In this document: positions 1 through 10,804 of the stretch, piece after piece
How positions within the stretch are numbered: position 1 is the first letter of the stretch
How the letters are laid out: each line of letters opens with the position of its first letter
DNA from: Agelaius tricolor
Taxonomy: Eukaryota > Chordata > Aves > Passeriformes > Icteridae
DNA length: 64,000 nt
Assembly: GCA_023055355.1 (NCBI GenBank)
Contig: JALJCS010000034.1
Location: 1,874,001-1,938,000 of the forward strand
Direction of reading: 5' to 3'
The notes under the pieces: generated by a model
What the model was told of the DNA's origin: nothing
Database searches by the model: none
Seen by the model: only the letters and a program-made list of their open reading frames with translations
Program-made: the position numbers and the translations under genes

Positions 1-3000
1 AGGAGATGGTAATCTAGACAATTTGTTTTCTAAAAATATGCTTGTATTATTAATACAGCATCTCTTCCTTCCCTTTCTCCATTTGCTTACTTAACAATTT
101 ACCTCATTTTGTACCAAACCCCCAAATCATTTTGTGTGCAGAATGAATGGTGTGGTGCAAAGCAATGCCAAATCCTACAACAGATGTGTCCTGACACAGG
201 TGTGCTGGAGTCCTAATATCAATGCTGCCTTTATATGCCACTCTTTATACTAACAACAGTAGAACTATGTCCGTTCTGGAAATTTTAGACCTCACAAATT
301 GAATATTGCTGCTCTGGCAAGGTTAGCATGACCTTCCTGTGTTTGAATTGTGATATGGATGGGTCTATATCTCTGTTTACTAATTACTTTGAATTATAAA
401 TGTTATTATTCATTAAAAATGCAGGAGACTGCTAGTAAACTGTGTCAGTATATACGTGAACTAAAAATCTCAGTGTGGCTCCATGAATTGCTGTGAAGCC
501 TTGAGTAAGACCTCATTATTCCTGTCCTATTCCATTTCTTAGGAACTTCCCCCTACCTTCTGTTTCTGTGTCATGGAAATATTTTACTGAGAAATCTTCT
601 TTAAATGACACTTTGGAAATGCATTTATAATTGGCTAATAAGATGCAGTGCAATCACAACACAATCCTCTTTACTGCCTCCCCATCACCATTCCCCTCTC
701 CCACTTAATAAACTAAAAGCTCAGGGCACAAATTTTGATGGGGGGTCAATGTAGATTTTGGCACATTTGCAGGAAAATAGAGATTAAGAACTAAAAAGAA
801 CAAATGAGCATTAAACACCCCCCAAGTAATGAATAAAATATCTTTATTGGTTGGTGTTCTATCTGTAATAAAGCTAAAACGAACATGTAAATGATGTGGT
901 CAAGCAGGAGGGCTGCTGAAGATAGGATTAACAGAAATCTAACACACATTTCATTTTAGCTTATGTTCAGAGCAAGTAAGGGGAAAAAAAAAAAGATGAG
1001 ACCGTGATGTATTTCCAGAAACTAATAACCAAGTGACACAGTGTGGGGGGAAGGTCCCTGGAGGCTGCCCTTGACTGCATTTGATGTTGTTTATGAAGGC
1101 AGCAGATACAGTTCCTCAGCCATGCTGAGCTGTGGGGATCATTTACTTGATGCTCACTCCATGGACCAGGTCATTAACTTTCAATGAGGTCGTGCATTAA
1201 GTGTTCCTCAAAAAAACAAATCAGAAATCTCATGAGTGAAACTGCCATGAATTTCCACAGCACTTGGACCTACTGGCAAACAGGGTCCCTTATCTGCTTC
1301 ATGCTTCCACAGTGTCTCCCTCCCAGGGCTCCCTCCATACCTCATTTCACATGCTCAGGAGCTGTGTATAACTGGAGTAAGTTGTGCTGGGGCTCTGGGG
1401 CTGCCAATTGTTTCAGAGCAATTTCCCCTCCCATCAGCAGCCCTCCTGCATCTCTGCACATGGATTATCTTTACAAAGACTCCAGAGAAGGACACCTTGC
1501 TGAATAACCTGTAATTCTTAACACCAAGCAAGTGATTCAGTGGGCTGGCTCTCCTCACCTGCAAGAGAGAGCTCCTAAGCTGGTCCTTGTGCTTGGGAAG
1601 TGAACGTCTCTTCCTGCTCAGATGATTGCTCCACGTTTTTATACTGTTTTCACACATCCATGTGTAAGCAAGGGTAGATAAAAGAAACATTAAATAAATA
1701 TTTGACATTATCCAGGCTTCTGGCTGAGCCAAGCAGTAGATTATTTTCCATGTCCTTCATCTGCAAAGGTACAGGAGCAAAGAATAACCACCAGTAATAA
1801 CAGGTAATGGCTGCTGCCATGGAAAGTTTTCTGACCAGAGAGGGGGATCCAGCTGCTGGATATTTGCCCTGCTGGTCACCCAAGATATGGGATTTAGAAA
1901 AGTAAACAGGTTATGATCTTTACTTCAACCAAAATCTCTGTGAAGGCAAAACCTGAAGGCAAATACTGAATACAAGAGGAAGGTGGATTTTTTTTTAAGC
2001 TACTGCATGGTATTTTTTACTGTCTTAATATAATTTATTAACTGACTGCACATGATGATACAGAAGCATCTTGCATGATTCAAGTGCTAACATTTGTACA
2101 AAATCAAACATGCTTGCTGTCTTGCAATTTACAAAAAGCTGTGAAAAAAATCCAGTCAAAAAAGCATGCTATAATATTTTTAAATCATTAATTGGTAACA
2201 GATTTTACTTTAAAATACAGATTTCAAGTGAAGGAAACATCATATAAGCAAAAATAAGTGTAAGACTAAAGCTTGCATCTTTTAAACTCACATTTCAGAA
2301 GGGCTTAATTTAAACCAAGACCTTAAAATCTGCCATGCTTACCTCAACAAATCTAATTATGTCACAGAGAAGTGTTGTGCAATGTTCTGTCAATACCAGA
2401 TATTCTCCACATCAGTCCTGGAGACTGGAAGCAAAAAGAACTGATAAAACAATAATCCTGTACTGTGTGTATGTATTGTTACAGTAAATCACAATAGAAA
2501 GTGGAACAAATTCCAAAAATTATAGTAAAAGTTACTTTGGTTCTTAACATTCTACACGAAGTGTAATTTCTGTTTAAGCATAAATATAATAAAAAATATT
2601 CATATTGGTATGAAGCTATTTAATCTCTTAAAAGATCCCATGGAAAGTAAAACCCTTGAATCAGCAGCACAGTTTAATTTTGGTATTAAAAATCAAGAAA
2701 AGTCTCATCAGCTGGAAATTTCCCTGTGTTATTTGTTCACACCCACACTTCAGGGATGCACCTGCTGGACTTGCTAAAATGTCAGTAGCTCACACTTTAA
2801 TGAACTCCTCAGTGAAATCCTTGTGTCAGGACCTGACCACCCCGACATTTCTTCACATGGCTGCAATTCCTCTGCCTTCCAACACCCAAGGGATGCCCTT
2901 CAGCTGCTGGGGTAGCCAGGGCTCCTCTGACAAGAGGGGCTCAGCCCAGCTCTGTTTGAACATCACAGCAGCTGCCCAGCTCTCAGATGGCAGGGACAGC

Positions 3001-4500
3001 ACAATCTTCTCCTCCCTGAGGGTTTGCTCAGAATTGTTTCATCTACAAACTAGGTGGGAAAAGCTATAGTTTACACCCAGGTCCTGCCATACAGACAAAT
3101 TTCTTTCCTCTAGTTTCTGTTACCAGTTCTTAGGCACTGGATCTTTAATTTTTTAATTACATGTTTCCTGAGGTTTGGCTTGGAACAACTTATACAGAGG
3201 TAATGTGATAAAATCGTGATGTCTCTTGTCACCAAGAATACTTTTAAACAGAGATAAATACTTTCCAGCTTATTTCCACACAATGCCCCAATGCTTTGAA
3301 AGTCAGATTGCATTACAACTAAGCAGTTACATTGCCTCTGAACATGCAACAGGCACCAGCTCTCCTCACAGGTTTTAAGTGTAGGAATAAGACATGCAAA
3401 CAATTGAAGTTCACATGCCAGTGGCTTCCCCACATGAAACCTTGCACCCCTGTGAGTGCAGAACCCAGAGAGAGGATGCCAAGCAAGCTGGTCTGTGCTC
3501 TGAAATCCTCTGTGGGACATAGGCCATCAGACCTGCTGTGTGCCTTTTGATTTAGTGTAAAAGTAAGTTCAATTTCCACACATCAAAAAATAGATCAGAA
3601 TGCAGTCAAGCACGTCTGCCAGCTCCCTTACAACACTCCAAATTTTGCATACAATTCAGTGTTCAACCCATGTTTACTGAAACAATAAATTGTAATACAA
3701 TGGCAGTAGTGACTGAAACTAAATGGAACACTCAGGCTGAACCTTCATTCAGCAAAGGCAAGGCAAGATCCATGGTAACACACTCCTTGAAATCATCCAG
3801 CCCAACTGTTGCAAGATGTGGAATATGTAAAAATTTTCTTCAGAAAGAATATCCTTTGGTGTTTTGAGCTTTATCTACTTTCAAGACTAACCAGCAAGAG
3901 GGGAGATTTAAGTCGTGAAACAGAGAGCATCCAACAAGCTCTAGGTGATGTCCAGGTGTTCTACCAAAAATTATTCGTTGGTGGAATTGTCTTGTTAAGG
4001 TTTAGGGCTGGACAGGCTTCAATGTTCCCCGAGCCAGGGGAGGTTAACAAAGCTTGGGAAGAAGGAGGCACTGCTGTGGACAAAGCGGGTGCCCATAGTG
4101 CCCACAATAAATGCAGAATTTAGGGGCCACAGGGACATCGGGCAGAGCTCCCAAGGTGAGGAAGAAACAAATGCAGGTAACTCAGTAATTGTGCTGAAAT
4201 CGGCTCCCACTGGGTAACAGGGAATTGCGGCAGGGGCAGATCCCGACCGCCTCACAGAGCACCGGCCACACAGGAGGGAGACGGAGCCCGGGGTTAATGA
4301 GCACAGAGGTGAGAGGACCATTAACCAGCAGCAGACAGAATACCGATTAGTATTGCAAGAACTGTGTAACTTGCAGCCAACGAACAGCAATCCCTTTGTT
4401 TGCTAAAATGTACAAATAGGAAAAAGTTCTGATAGCTGGAGCGCTTGATCTGTGGATTATCTGTGGATGAAGCACCCAGGGTTGTGCAACTCTGAAACGG
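1..4500. other. Intergenic region upstream of ELMOD2
   Basis: This AT-rich stretch has no open frame that resembles a known protein. Short open frames on both strands (for example 2656-3069 plus and 3110-3520 minus) lack recognisable domains and look like chance. In mammals the next genes on this side are MGAT4D and CLGN, both on the opposite strand to ELMOD2, so minus-strand exons would be expected somewhere beyond here. One possible minus-strand exon at 1559-1760 is listed separately. A weak CR1-like phrase sits near 3780-3815 but is too short to call. Confidence 0.6.
1559..1760 (-). other. Speculative minus-strand exon with membrane-anchor-like N-terminus
   Basis: Read on the minus strand, a pyrimidine-rich stretch ending in TTTGCAG precedes position 1760, and a GTGAGG donor follows position 1559, giving an exon-sized block of 202 bases. 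An ATG at 1706-1708 with A at -3 opens 50 codons to the donor. The product begins MSNIYLMFLLSTLAYTW, a plausible membrane anchor, followed by a basic stretch (HLSRKRRSLPKHK). This resembles the layout of a type II membrane protein such as a Golgi glycosyltransferase, and MGAT4D is the mammalian neighbour on this strand. Against it, two ATGs lie upstream within the same block in a frame that soon stops, and no second exon was identified. It may be chance. Confidence 0.22.
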
Positions 4501-4650
4501 GCACTCGATGTCTCTCTCTCACGGTCGGCTCAGCCCAGCCCGGATCTGCGGGCAGCAGTGACAGCGCTGCCCGGCGCGGCGGGCAGGAGGCGGGCGGGCA
4601 GCGGGCGAGGGAGCAGCCGCGCCCGGAGCCGCTGAGGGCCGCGGCGAAAG

Positions 4651-4701
4651 GGAAGCCCCTTCCCAAGGGAAGCCCCTTCCCAAGGGAAGCCTCCTCCCAG
4701 G
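4651..4701 (+). repeat. Three-copy 17-base tandem repeat in ELMOD2 5' region
   Basis: Units at 4651-4667 and 4668-4684 are identical (ggaagccccttcccaag). The third, 4685-4701, matches at 14 of 17 positions. Each of the two perfect units contains short inverted arms, GGAAG and CTTCC, around CCC. The array lies about 200 bases before the ELMOD2 start codon, in the promoter or 5' untranslated region. Confidence 0.9.
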
Positions 4702-4898
4702 CGCCACTTCCGCCGCCCGCCGTGCCCGCGATCGCTTCCAGGTCGGGATCCGGCTTCCGGCGGGACGCGGGCCGCGGCCGGGCCCCGCTCGCTGCCCGCC
4801 GCGCTCTGAGGGCCGCGGCGGCCCCGCCGCGAGGGGGCAGCGCGCGGGGGCCGCGGCCGGGGCCGGGCCGCGCTCGGGCCCCGCCGGCCCCGCGGAAG

Positions 4899-5043
4899 AT
4901 GTGGGCGCACGTCTGGGGGTTCCTGTACAGCAACTACTTTCGGTTCTGGCTCAAGTGGGTCCTGCGGCTGCTGACGGGCAAGTGCGAGCTGCAGCGCCTC
5001 CTGGGCGGCGCGGAGGCGGGCGCGCGAAGGACGCTGAGCGTAG
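4899..5043 (+). CDS. ELMOD2: ELMOD2 coding exon 1
   Basis: It encodes residues 1-48 plus one base of codon 49. The exon starts at the ATG in cggaagATGtgg and ends before a GTAAGG donor. It carries the aromatic membrane-associating segment and the TGKCELQR block typical of ELMOD2. The frame is also open upstream, back to an ATG at 4467, but 4899 matches the family start. Confidence 0.95.
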
Positions 5044-8000
5044 GTAAGGAGGGGCCGGGGCCGCGGGAGCGCCTCGGGAGCGGCGGGTGCGGCAGCAGTG
5101 GCGGCATCGTTTAGCCTGGGAAAGACCCCCGTGATCATCGATTCCGGCCATTAACCCGGCACTGCCGAACAAACCCAGCGTTAAACCGTGTCTCCCAGTG
5201 CCGCATGCACCCGTGCTTTAAATCTCTCCGGGAATGGTGGTGACTGAACCACTGCCCCGGGCAGCCTGTTCAGTGCTTGACAGCCCTGTCGGTGCTGGCA
5301 TTTGCCCTCATATCCAACCTGAACCTCCCCTGGCACCACCCGAGGACGTTCCCTGTCCTCCTGTCACCCGGCAGAAGGGATCGGCCCCCTCCTGCCCCAT
5401 CGCAGGTGTTGTGGGGAGCGATCCAGCCCCCCTGAGCCGCCTGCTTGCACACCGGTACCTGGCGTGCATCCCCAGAATTGTATTGTCACCTTCCTGCCAG
5501 CCCAGCTAGCCTGTGAGAACTCTAAATCAGTGCCAGCACCAGCGTCCTTGTCTCCTTGCTGAGGGAATTCCAGTGCCATCAAAAAGCAAATCAGAAATCA
5601 TACTTCACTAGAGTCCTCCCATCACTTTGGGTATATGTTTTTACCTTCCTTTACTAAAAAAATTGACATTGTATAGACATAAATGGATTTTCTTGGAGGT
5701 GAGGAAGAGTGATTTAACTTACAGCTGTGCTTGATGCAGAATTTTGATCAAAAATAGCAGTTGAAGAAACTGCTGAACATTTTTGTGGTTTTACAATAAA
5801 CTAAGGAAGTGACCGTGCTTCCTTACTCTTCAGTAATAAACACGAAACAGCAAGATATCAATTGACATATTTCTCTCCTGACACCTTTTCAAATTTGTCT
5901 TTGTTTTGTACATGTAATTGATGCTTTAAAAAATCCAAATCTACTTTCAGCGTTGTACTGAAGAGTTACAAAGAAAAATCTCTGTAAATTAAGACATTCT
6001 GTTACCTGATAAACTGTTCATTTTAAGGTTAATTTTTTATAACATGTATAAAAGGGATGCAGAATTTTATAATCGTTACATACTGCAAGAACACTTACTG
6101 ACAATTATTTAAACCAGTTCAATTTAACATTGAAATCTACTTTTTTCCATATTGCAGAACATTCACTGGAATCATCCAAAAATAAGGTAAGAGATAGCAG
6201 AGATGAAAGTGTAATAAAACCTTTTTTCAGAGACAGATCCCAGAAAAATAACACATGCATTCACTTTTTGAGAGGGGCAAACTGAAGATGTGTAAAGGAC
6301 AGAGGGAAGAGAACTTGGAATTTTGTGTTCTGTGTGCTGGGTTTATTTAAGGTTTCTCAACAATAATCCCATGGCCCTTCCAACATTTGTTTCAGTGAAA
6401 TCTCAGCTTTGTTAGCTACCTGTCTTCTAATTCAGGAACATTTTCTTGGCTGCACTTGTTTCAGTTGGATTAGGAAAACATAATTCAGCAGCTGAAAGCA
6501 AGCAGGAACCTAGAGCAAGCAACTCTCCAGCTTTGTATTTATTCTTTGTGCAGCTCCTATGTAAACATTGCTGTTTACAGCCTGACAAAGTACAAATCAC
6601 CCTCTCATGTAATTATTGCAGATCTTTTAGATGCAGTTTGAGGCAGTGCATTGTAAGCAATTGCCTTGAACAGACCCTTCTCCTCTTGGAGCAAATAATA
6701 CACACAACAGACACAGAGAGGCTGAGCAGTAATAATAAAGTAGATAATTTATTAGACTTGATTATTATAATAAAGTCTTCATTCCTCATGAAGTCCTCTG
6801 CTGTGTTAACTGCCCAGGTTTTAAGAAATGCTGTGCACGTTGAAGAAGCTGAAGTGGAGAAGTGTGTCAGAGATGTAATGAAAGAAAAGAAGATTGGACA
6901 GAAGGACACAAGGTGTGTTTGGAGACCTTTCTCTGTTCTCACTTGTTTCCATGTTCTTCCAGCTGCTTAACCTGGTGCCATGTTTATATTCAACACAAGT
7001 ACTCAGAATGAAATTTGCAAAGAGTTACAATAAGTTTGGGGGTGGGTGAAGGTACAGTGGTCAGGATGATCTATGGAGTTGATTTTAGCTTTTTTTTTTG
7101 CCTTTCTTTTCTTTTTTTTTCTTCCCCATAAGTGTGAAGGCAATAGTGTCTGACTGCAGCACTGGAATAAGCTAGAGATGTTTAAAGTATGTAAGTGCAC
7201 TTAACTACAGTATGCTGCAGCTTGTAAAGATGCACATAAAGGCTGTAGTTTGTAAAGGTACACACAAAGCACTTCCTAATTCTGGTGTTTACATAAGAAA
7301 GGTCTTATTTTGTAATTCAAGCTAGAATTTATGGCTGAGTAGGCCTATTTAAATCTCCTCTATGGTGTTTTGTCATTGTTTCAGGTTTAAGACAAACTTG
7401 CAAATATCCTTGCTACAGATATCAGGTTATAAAAAATTGTATTTGGCTGTGGAGAACCTAAGGAAGGTCCCATATGATTCAGAGAATGAAGAACACGAGG
7501 AACAGTTAATTGAGGTGAAATAATTTTTAAAATACATGTCCTGTTTGTTTGGTTTCCCCCCCCTTCTAAGTCCAACACCTTGAAAGAACTTATTGGTAGC
7601 ATTCTTACCAGCTGGCCTGTTTAAAGCTCTTTTCTACTCACAAACTGCAAAGCAGAACTGCAAACTGCAGAAATGACACATTGAAATAAAACCTCAGAGA
7701 AAAAAACTAGAGCTACATGCAGTGGAGTTATTTTGTGTGAAATCAGACACAACAATATATATGTAGAAAAATGAGTTTGTGATGCATCACTGAAGAATCA
7801 CTACTAAAAAGATTTATAACCTTATGCACATGTCTAATTTTGTAAACCACTAATTACTAAATAAAAAAGACACTAATTTTTTCTTATTACTGCATCCCAG
7901 TCAATATCAAGGAAGGTAGTTTGGTGCTGGAAGATAAAACTTGATAATTATCTCAGCTTGCTATGGAAGCCCCAGCACTGACATGTTAAATGAGTATTCA

Positions 8001-10804
8001 TTGAGAATCTATATTTCAGTTTATAGCTGTCCTATTACAAAATAATGCATGAGTTCATTTCTGCAGTGAAACAAGTCTTTGTTTCTTTGGTATCCACACA
8101 GCATCTTTGTCTGTGAAGGGAAAATACCCCACTTAATCTTAAATACAATAACTTCCATGACTGCTGAAGTGAGCCATTGTAGCAGAGCCCAGGTTGCACC
8201 AAGGGAACAAAGCAGCTTGCAGCCTGTGCCCTGCTCAGTGCCTGGGGAATGGTTCCAGGCTGCAGCAGCACAGCAAGGGCTCTGCCTTCTGTCCCTGGAA
8301 CACTTGGGCAGCCTGACAGGGCAGTGTGTTTGTGCAGCTCTGGAACCTGCTGATGCCTCACGAGAACCTGAGGGCCAGAATCAGCAAGCAGTGGTGCGAC
8401 ATCGGCTTCCAGGGCGAGGATCCTAAAACAGACTTCAGAGGAATGGGGCTGCTGGGCTTGCTCAATCTGCTGTAAGTGAAAGAGGCATTTCTTTCTCTTG
8501 GTAACTCATTTTCAGTGTCTGTCTTTCCTCTCGTTAATGCTATTTCCAATAAAAACTGAGCAGAGGCAAATAGAAAGTATCATGTTCAACATCTCTAGGG
8601 GCTGCACTTTGTAAACATGTGATGGGCTTGGGTAAGGTAAGAAATGAGGGGAGGGACAGAAATCTGCCCAAGACACCTTGTTTTGTTGTTGCCTTATGAT
8701 AGAGTCGGTAGGTTGTACTGAACTTGTCAAAAGCTTTAAAAATTCCTGCTGTAATGAACAATAGACAAGTTTACAAATCTTTGCTAAGCTAACTTTCTGG
8801 ACTAGGTTGAACTTCATATTTGATGTTCAGATCACAATGATTTTTTTTTTACAGTATTAGTTCACGCTGAATATAGTTTATTTTGCTGCCTTTTCCATGG
8901 TTTTCATTTTGTGCCATTTTCCAATTCAAAGCTAATTTTCACCTTTAGTTTAAAGGTACAGATTTTAATGCTGACATGAGCACAGTATTTTTTTTTCCAA
9001 AGAATTTAAAATAACATTTTACACCTCCAGGTATTTCAGTAAGCATTACACCAATGAAGCTCGTCAGATCCTTTCTCGGTCAAACCACCCAAAGCTGGGG
9101 TAAGTCACTCCAGAATTTTTCCTGGCTGCTTCTATGTAAGAACTTAAGTGAAGACTGTTAAACATGTGTCCAGAAGGTAAAGAGAAAAATACATGTGGGC
9201 TTTTTCCATTAAAGAATGAAAAAAAGGGTCAAAATAGAAAGGTGTGAGAAACCAAACACAGAAAGCAATTTCTAGCTGGGAACTAAGTGCAGCTTTTTTT
9301 TTTCCCCCAGAACAGATTTGTTGGGGCAAAAATGTTGCAAAATATCATCTTTACTTAACATAGTAAATGCCTTTAACGTTGTAGTTAGTTTTATTTATAG
9401 TGGACTTCGATTAGATTTAGAAATTCATACTTGTTTTTCACCTTCTTACTGATCCTGTGTTGGGATAGTTTAAGATTACCCTTAAGGTCCTTTTTTTCCC
9501 TTTAGGTTTCTGCTGTGTAATAAGTATTTACAAACAGGTGGCTTGTTTGTTTAAATTTGTTTTCAAAAACTTGGCATATTTAAGCATTTAGCTGTTTTTA
9601 CAGAGAAATATGCTCTCAAACCAGTCAGATATAATAATGTGATCTGTCTAGCTCGTTGTTAACTTGATGACCTACCAAAAAACAGGAGCCCTTCACGACT
9701 TGAATTGTAAATAACATTACCCTGTGCAACTCTGTCATGAACAGCTTATGTGAGACTTTTTGCTCAATTAAGTGAGTATATAATTGGTAGAAATAAATTA
9801 ATTTTTACTTTTTCTTCCTCTACAAACACTTGTTGTTTAAGAATTTCTATTATAATACTTTTTATACCATGCAACAGAAAATCAGATTCTTTCAGCTTGA
9901 GCAGCAGGTTGAAGTAGACATTCCATTTACACTGCAGCAATTTTTCACATCCAATTTTTAATATTCCAGCAGATCTGAGGATTTCAAATGAGTAAGTTGA
10001 AGTCAGTTGATTAGCTTTGCCATCTCAATCTCACAGTAACTTTTACAAGTATTACAGGAAAATTGTGGACTGTCAGAGCTATGCTAGAGCAGAGTGTGCC
10101 AGGGAACCTTTTAAGTCTCCCAGTCCATAATGCAAACCCATGATTTGTGTTGCAGATACTCCTATGCCATAGTTGGGATCAATCTGACAGAGATGGCATA
10201 CAGCTTGCTCAAGAATGGTGCTTTGAAGGGTCATCTCTACAACTTGGTCTCTGGGTTGCCACAGATGGAGCACTTCCATCAGTTTTACTGTAAGTACCTG
10301 TAGCTGCTCTGGCACTCAGGGCTGGCCACAACACGGAGTCTGGGCTCCTTGGAGTGCATTTCCACTCTTTCCTCATGAGCCAGAGCAAGCTGTTTGTCTT
10401 CTGTATTGGAAATGCACCTGTTGCCTAAACATTGTGCTGCAGCAATGTACATTTAAGGATAATTTCTGGGGCTTCCTATATTTTAGATATTCCAGTCTGA
10501 AAACTCAGTGTTTGCAGATTTTTTTATTTATTATTAAAGCATCCAAAAGCTTGCTGTACATCAGGATGGGACAGTCCTTGTTTTCAGGGGTTGAACAGAG
10601 TCTAAAGGAGCACTCTAGGACTGGCTGTATTTTATTTTCTTCACAGGTTATCTAGTTTATGAGTTTGACAAGTTCTGGTTTGAAGAGGAACCAGAAAGCA
10701 TTATGCACTTCAACCAGTACAGAGAGAAATTCCATGAAAAAATTAAGGGACTTCTGCTGGATTACAATGTGGTACTGACCTTACAAGATACAAAGAAACC
10801 TTAA
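4899..10804 (+). CDS. ELMOD2: ELMOD2, ELMO domain-containing protein 2 (whole coding span, 8 exons)
   Basis: ELMOD2 is a GTPase-activating protein for ARL2 and some ARF GTPases, linked in mammals to mitochondria, lipid droplets and antiviral signalling (family knowledge). The assembled protein is 297 aa. Residues 1-48 include a hydrophobic, aromatic N-terminal segment (WGFLYSNYFRFWLKW) and the conserved TGKCELQR. The ELMO domain spans about residues 130-292. Its signature GFQGEDPKTDFRGMG lies in exon 5, and the Arg in DFRG is residue 167, the position known to be required for GAP activity. The conserved blocks SRSNHPKLGYSYAIVGINLT and FDKFWFEEEPES follow. The C-terminus ends LTLQDTKKP, a few residues longer than the human tail as I know it. 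The start ATG has A at -3. All eight exons join in frame with GT-AG introns. The gene is much more compact than in mammals. Confidence 0.97.
6158..6186 (+). CDS. ELMOD2: ELMOD2 coding exon 2 (29-base microexon)
   Basis: This exon encodes EHSLESSKNK, matching the ENSLTYSKNK region of mammalian ELMOD2. It is bounded by an acceptor TTGCAG and a donor GTAAGA. Its phases (1 in, 0 out) fit exons 1 and 3. At 29 bases it is a microexon, and skipping it would shift the frame. Confidence 0.93.
6818..6912 (+). CDS. ELMOD2: ELMOD2 coding exon 3
   Basis: It encodes residues 59-90 (VLRNAVHVEEAEVEKCVRD, then VMKEKKIGQKD). The acceptor is CCCAG and the donor GTGTGT. The DVMKEK segment matches DIMKEK of the mammalian protein. 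It is a charged helical linker before the ELMO domain. Confidence 0.93.
7385..7514 (+). CDS. ELMOD2: ELMOD2 coding exon 4
   Basis: It encodes residues 90-133 (FKTNLQISLLQISGYKKLYL onward to EEQLIE). The acceptor is TTTCAG and the donor GTGAAA. Conserved LLQISGYKKLYL and the VPYDSEN segment match the region just before the ELMO-domain core. Confidence 0.94.
8338..8471 (+). CDS. ELMOD2: ELMOD2 coding exon 5, catalytic ELMO signature
   Basis: It encodes residues 134-178 and holds the family signature WCDIGFQGEDPKTDFRGMG. The arginine of DFRG is residue 167, the GAP-critical residue, and it is intact. The acceptor is TGTGCAG and the donor GTAAGT. The 5' half is GC-richer than the flanking introns. 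Confidence 0.96.
9031..9099 (+). CDS. ELMOD2: ELMOD2 coding exon 6
   Basis: It encodes residues 178-201 (YFSKHYTNEARQILSRSNHP, then KLG). The acceptor is CTCCAG and the donor GTAAGT. SRSNHPKLGYSYA is a conserved ELMOD block that continues into exon 7. Confidence 0.95.
10156..10289 (+). CDS. ELMOD2: ELMOD2 coding exon 7
   Basis: It encodes residues 201-246 (YSYAIVGINLTEMAYSLLKN to MEHFHQFY). The acceptor is TTGCAG and the donor GTAAGT. VGINLTEM and HFHQFY are strongly conserved in the family. Confidence 0.96.
10647..10804 (+). CDS. ELMOD2: ELMOD2 coding exon 8 (terminal)
   Basis: It encodes residues 246-297 and the stop TAA at 10802-10804. The acceptor is TTCACAG. It includes CYLVYEFDKFWFEEEPESIM and EKFHEKIKGLLLD. 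The tail ...LTLQDTKKP extends slightly beyond the mammalian end. An ATTAAA occurs at 10832-10837, followed by a T/G-rich stretch, and could be a proximal poly(A) signal. Longer 3' ends are likely. Confidence 0.95.

Larger units (their letters stand above)
4530..5110 (+). promoter_or_regulatory. ELMOD2: CpG island and probable promoter of ELMOD2
   Basis: Sequence composition switches abruptly from AT-rich to very GC- and CpG-rich at about 4530 and back at about 5110, enclosing the first coding exon of ELMOD2. ETS-type cores are visible, including CGGAAGT on the minus strand near 4707-4713 and CCGGAAG on the minus strand near 4751-4758. A 17-base tandem repeat lies at 4651-4701. No TATA box is evident, as is usual for this promoter class. 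The exact start of transcription cannot be seen. A divergent minus-strand transcript is possible but unsupported. Confidence 0.8.

Noticed and set aside
3780..3815. CR1-like phrase on the minus strand
   Set aside because: Only about 20 bases resemble the CR1 tail, and the flanks do not continue the match.
4457..5172. Minus-strand open frames over the ELMOD2 CpG island
   Set aside because: Low-complexity Arg/Pro/Ala translations, explained by GC-rich sequence with few stops.
6446..6970. 174-codon plus-strand open frame
   Set aside because: It is read-through of intron around ELMOD2 exon 3; only 6818-6912 is coding.
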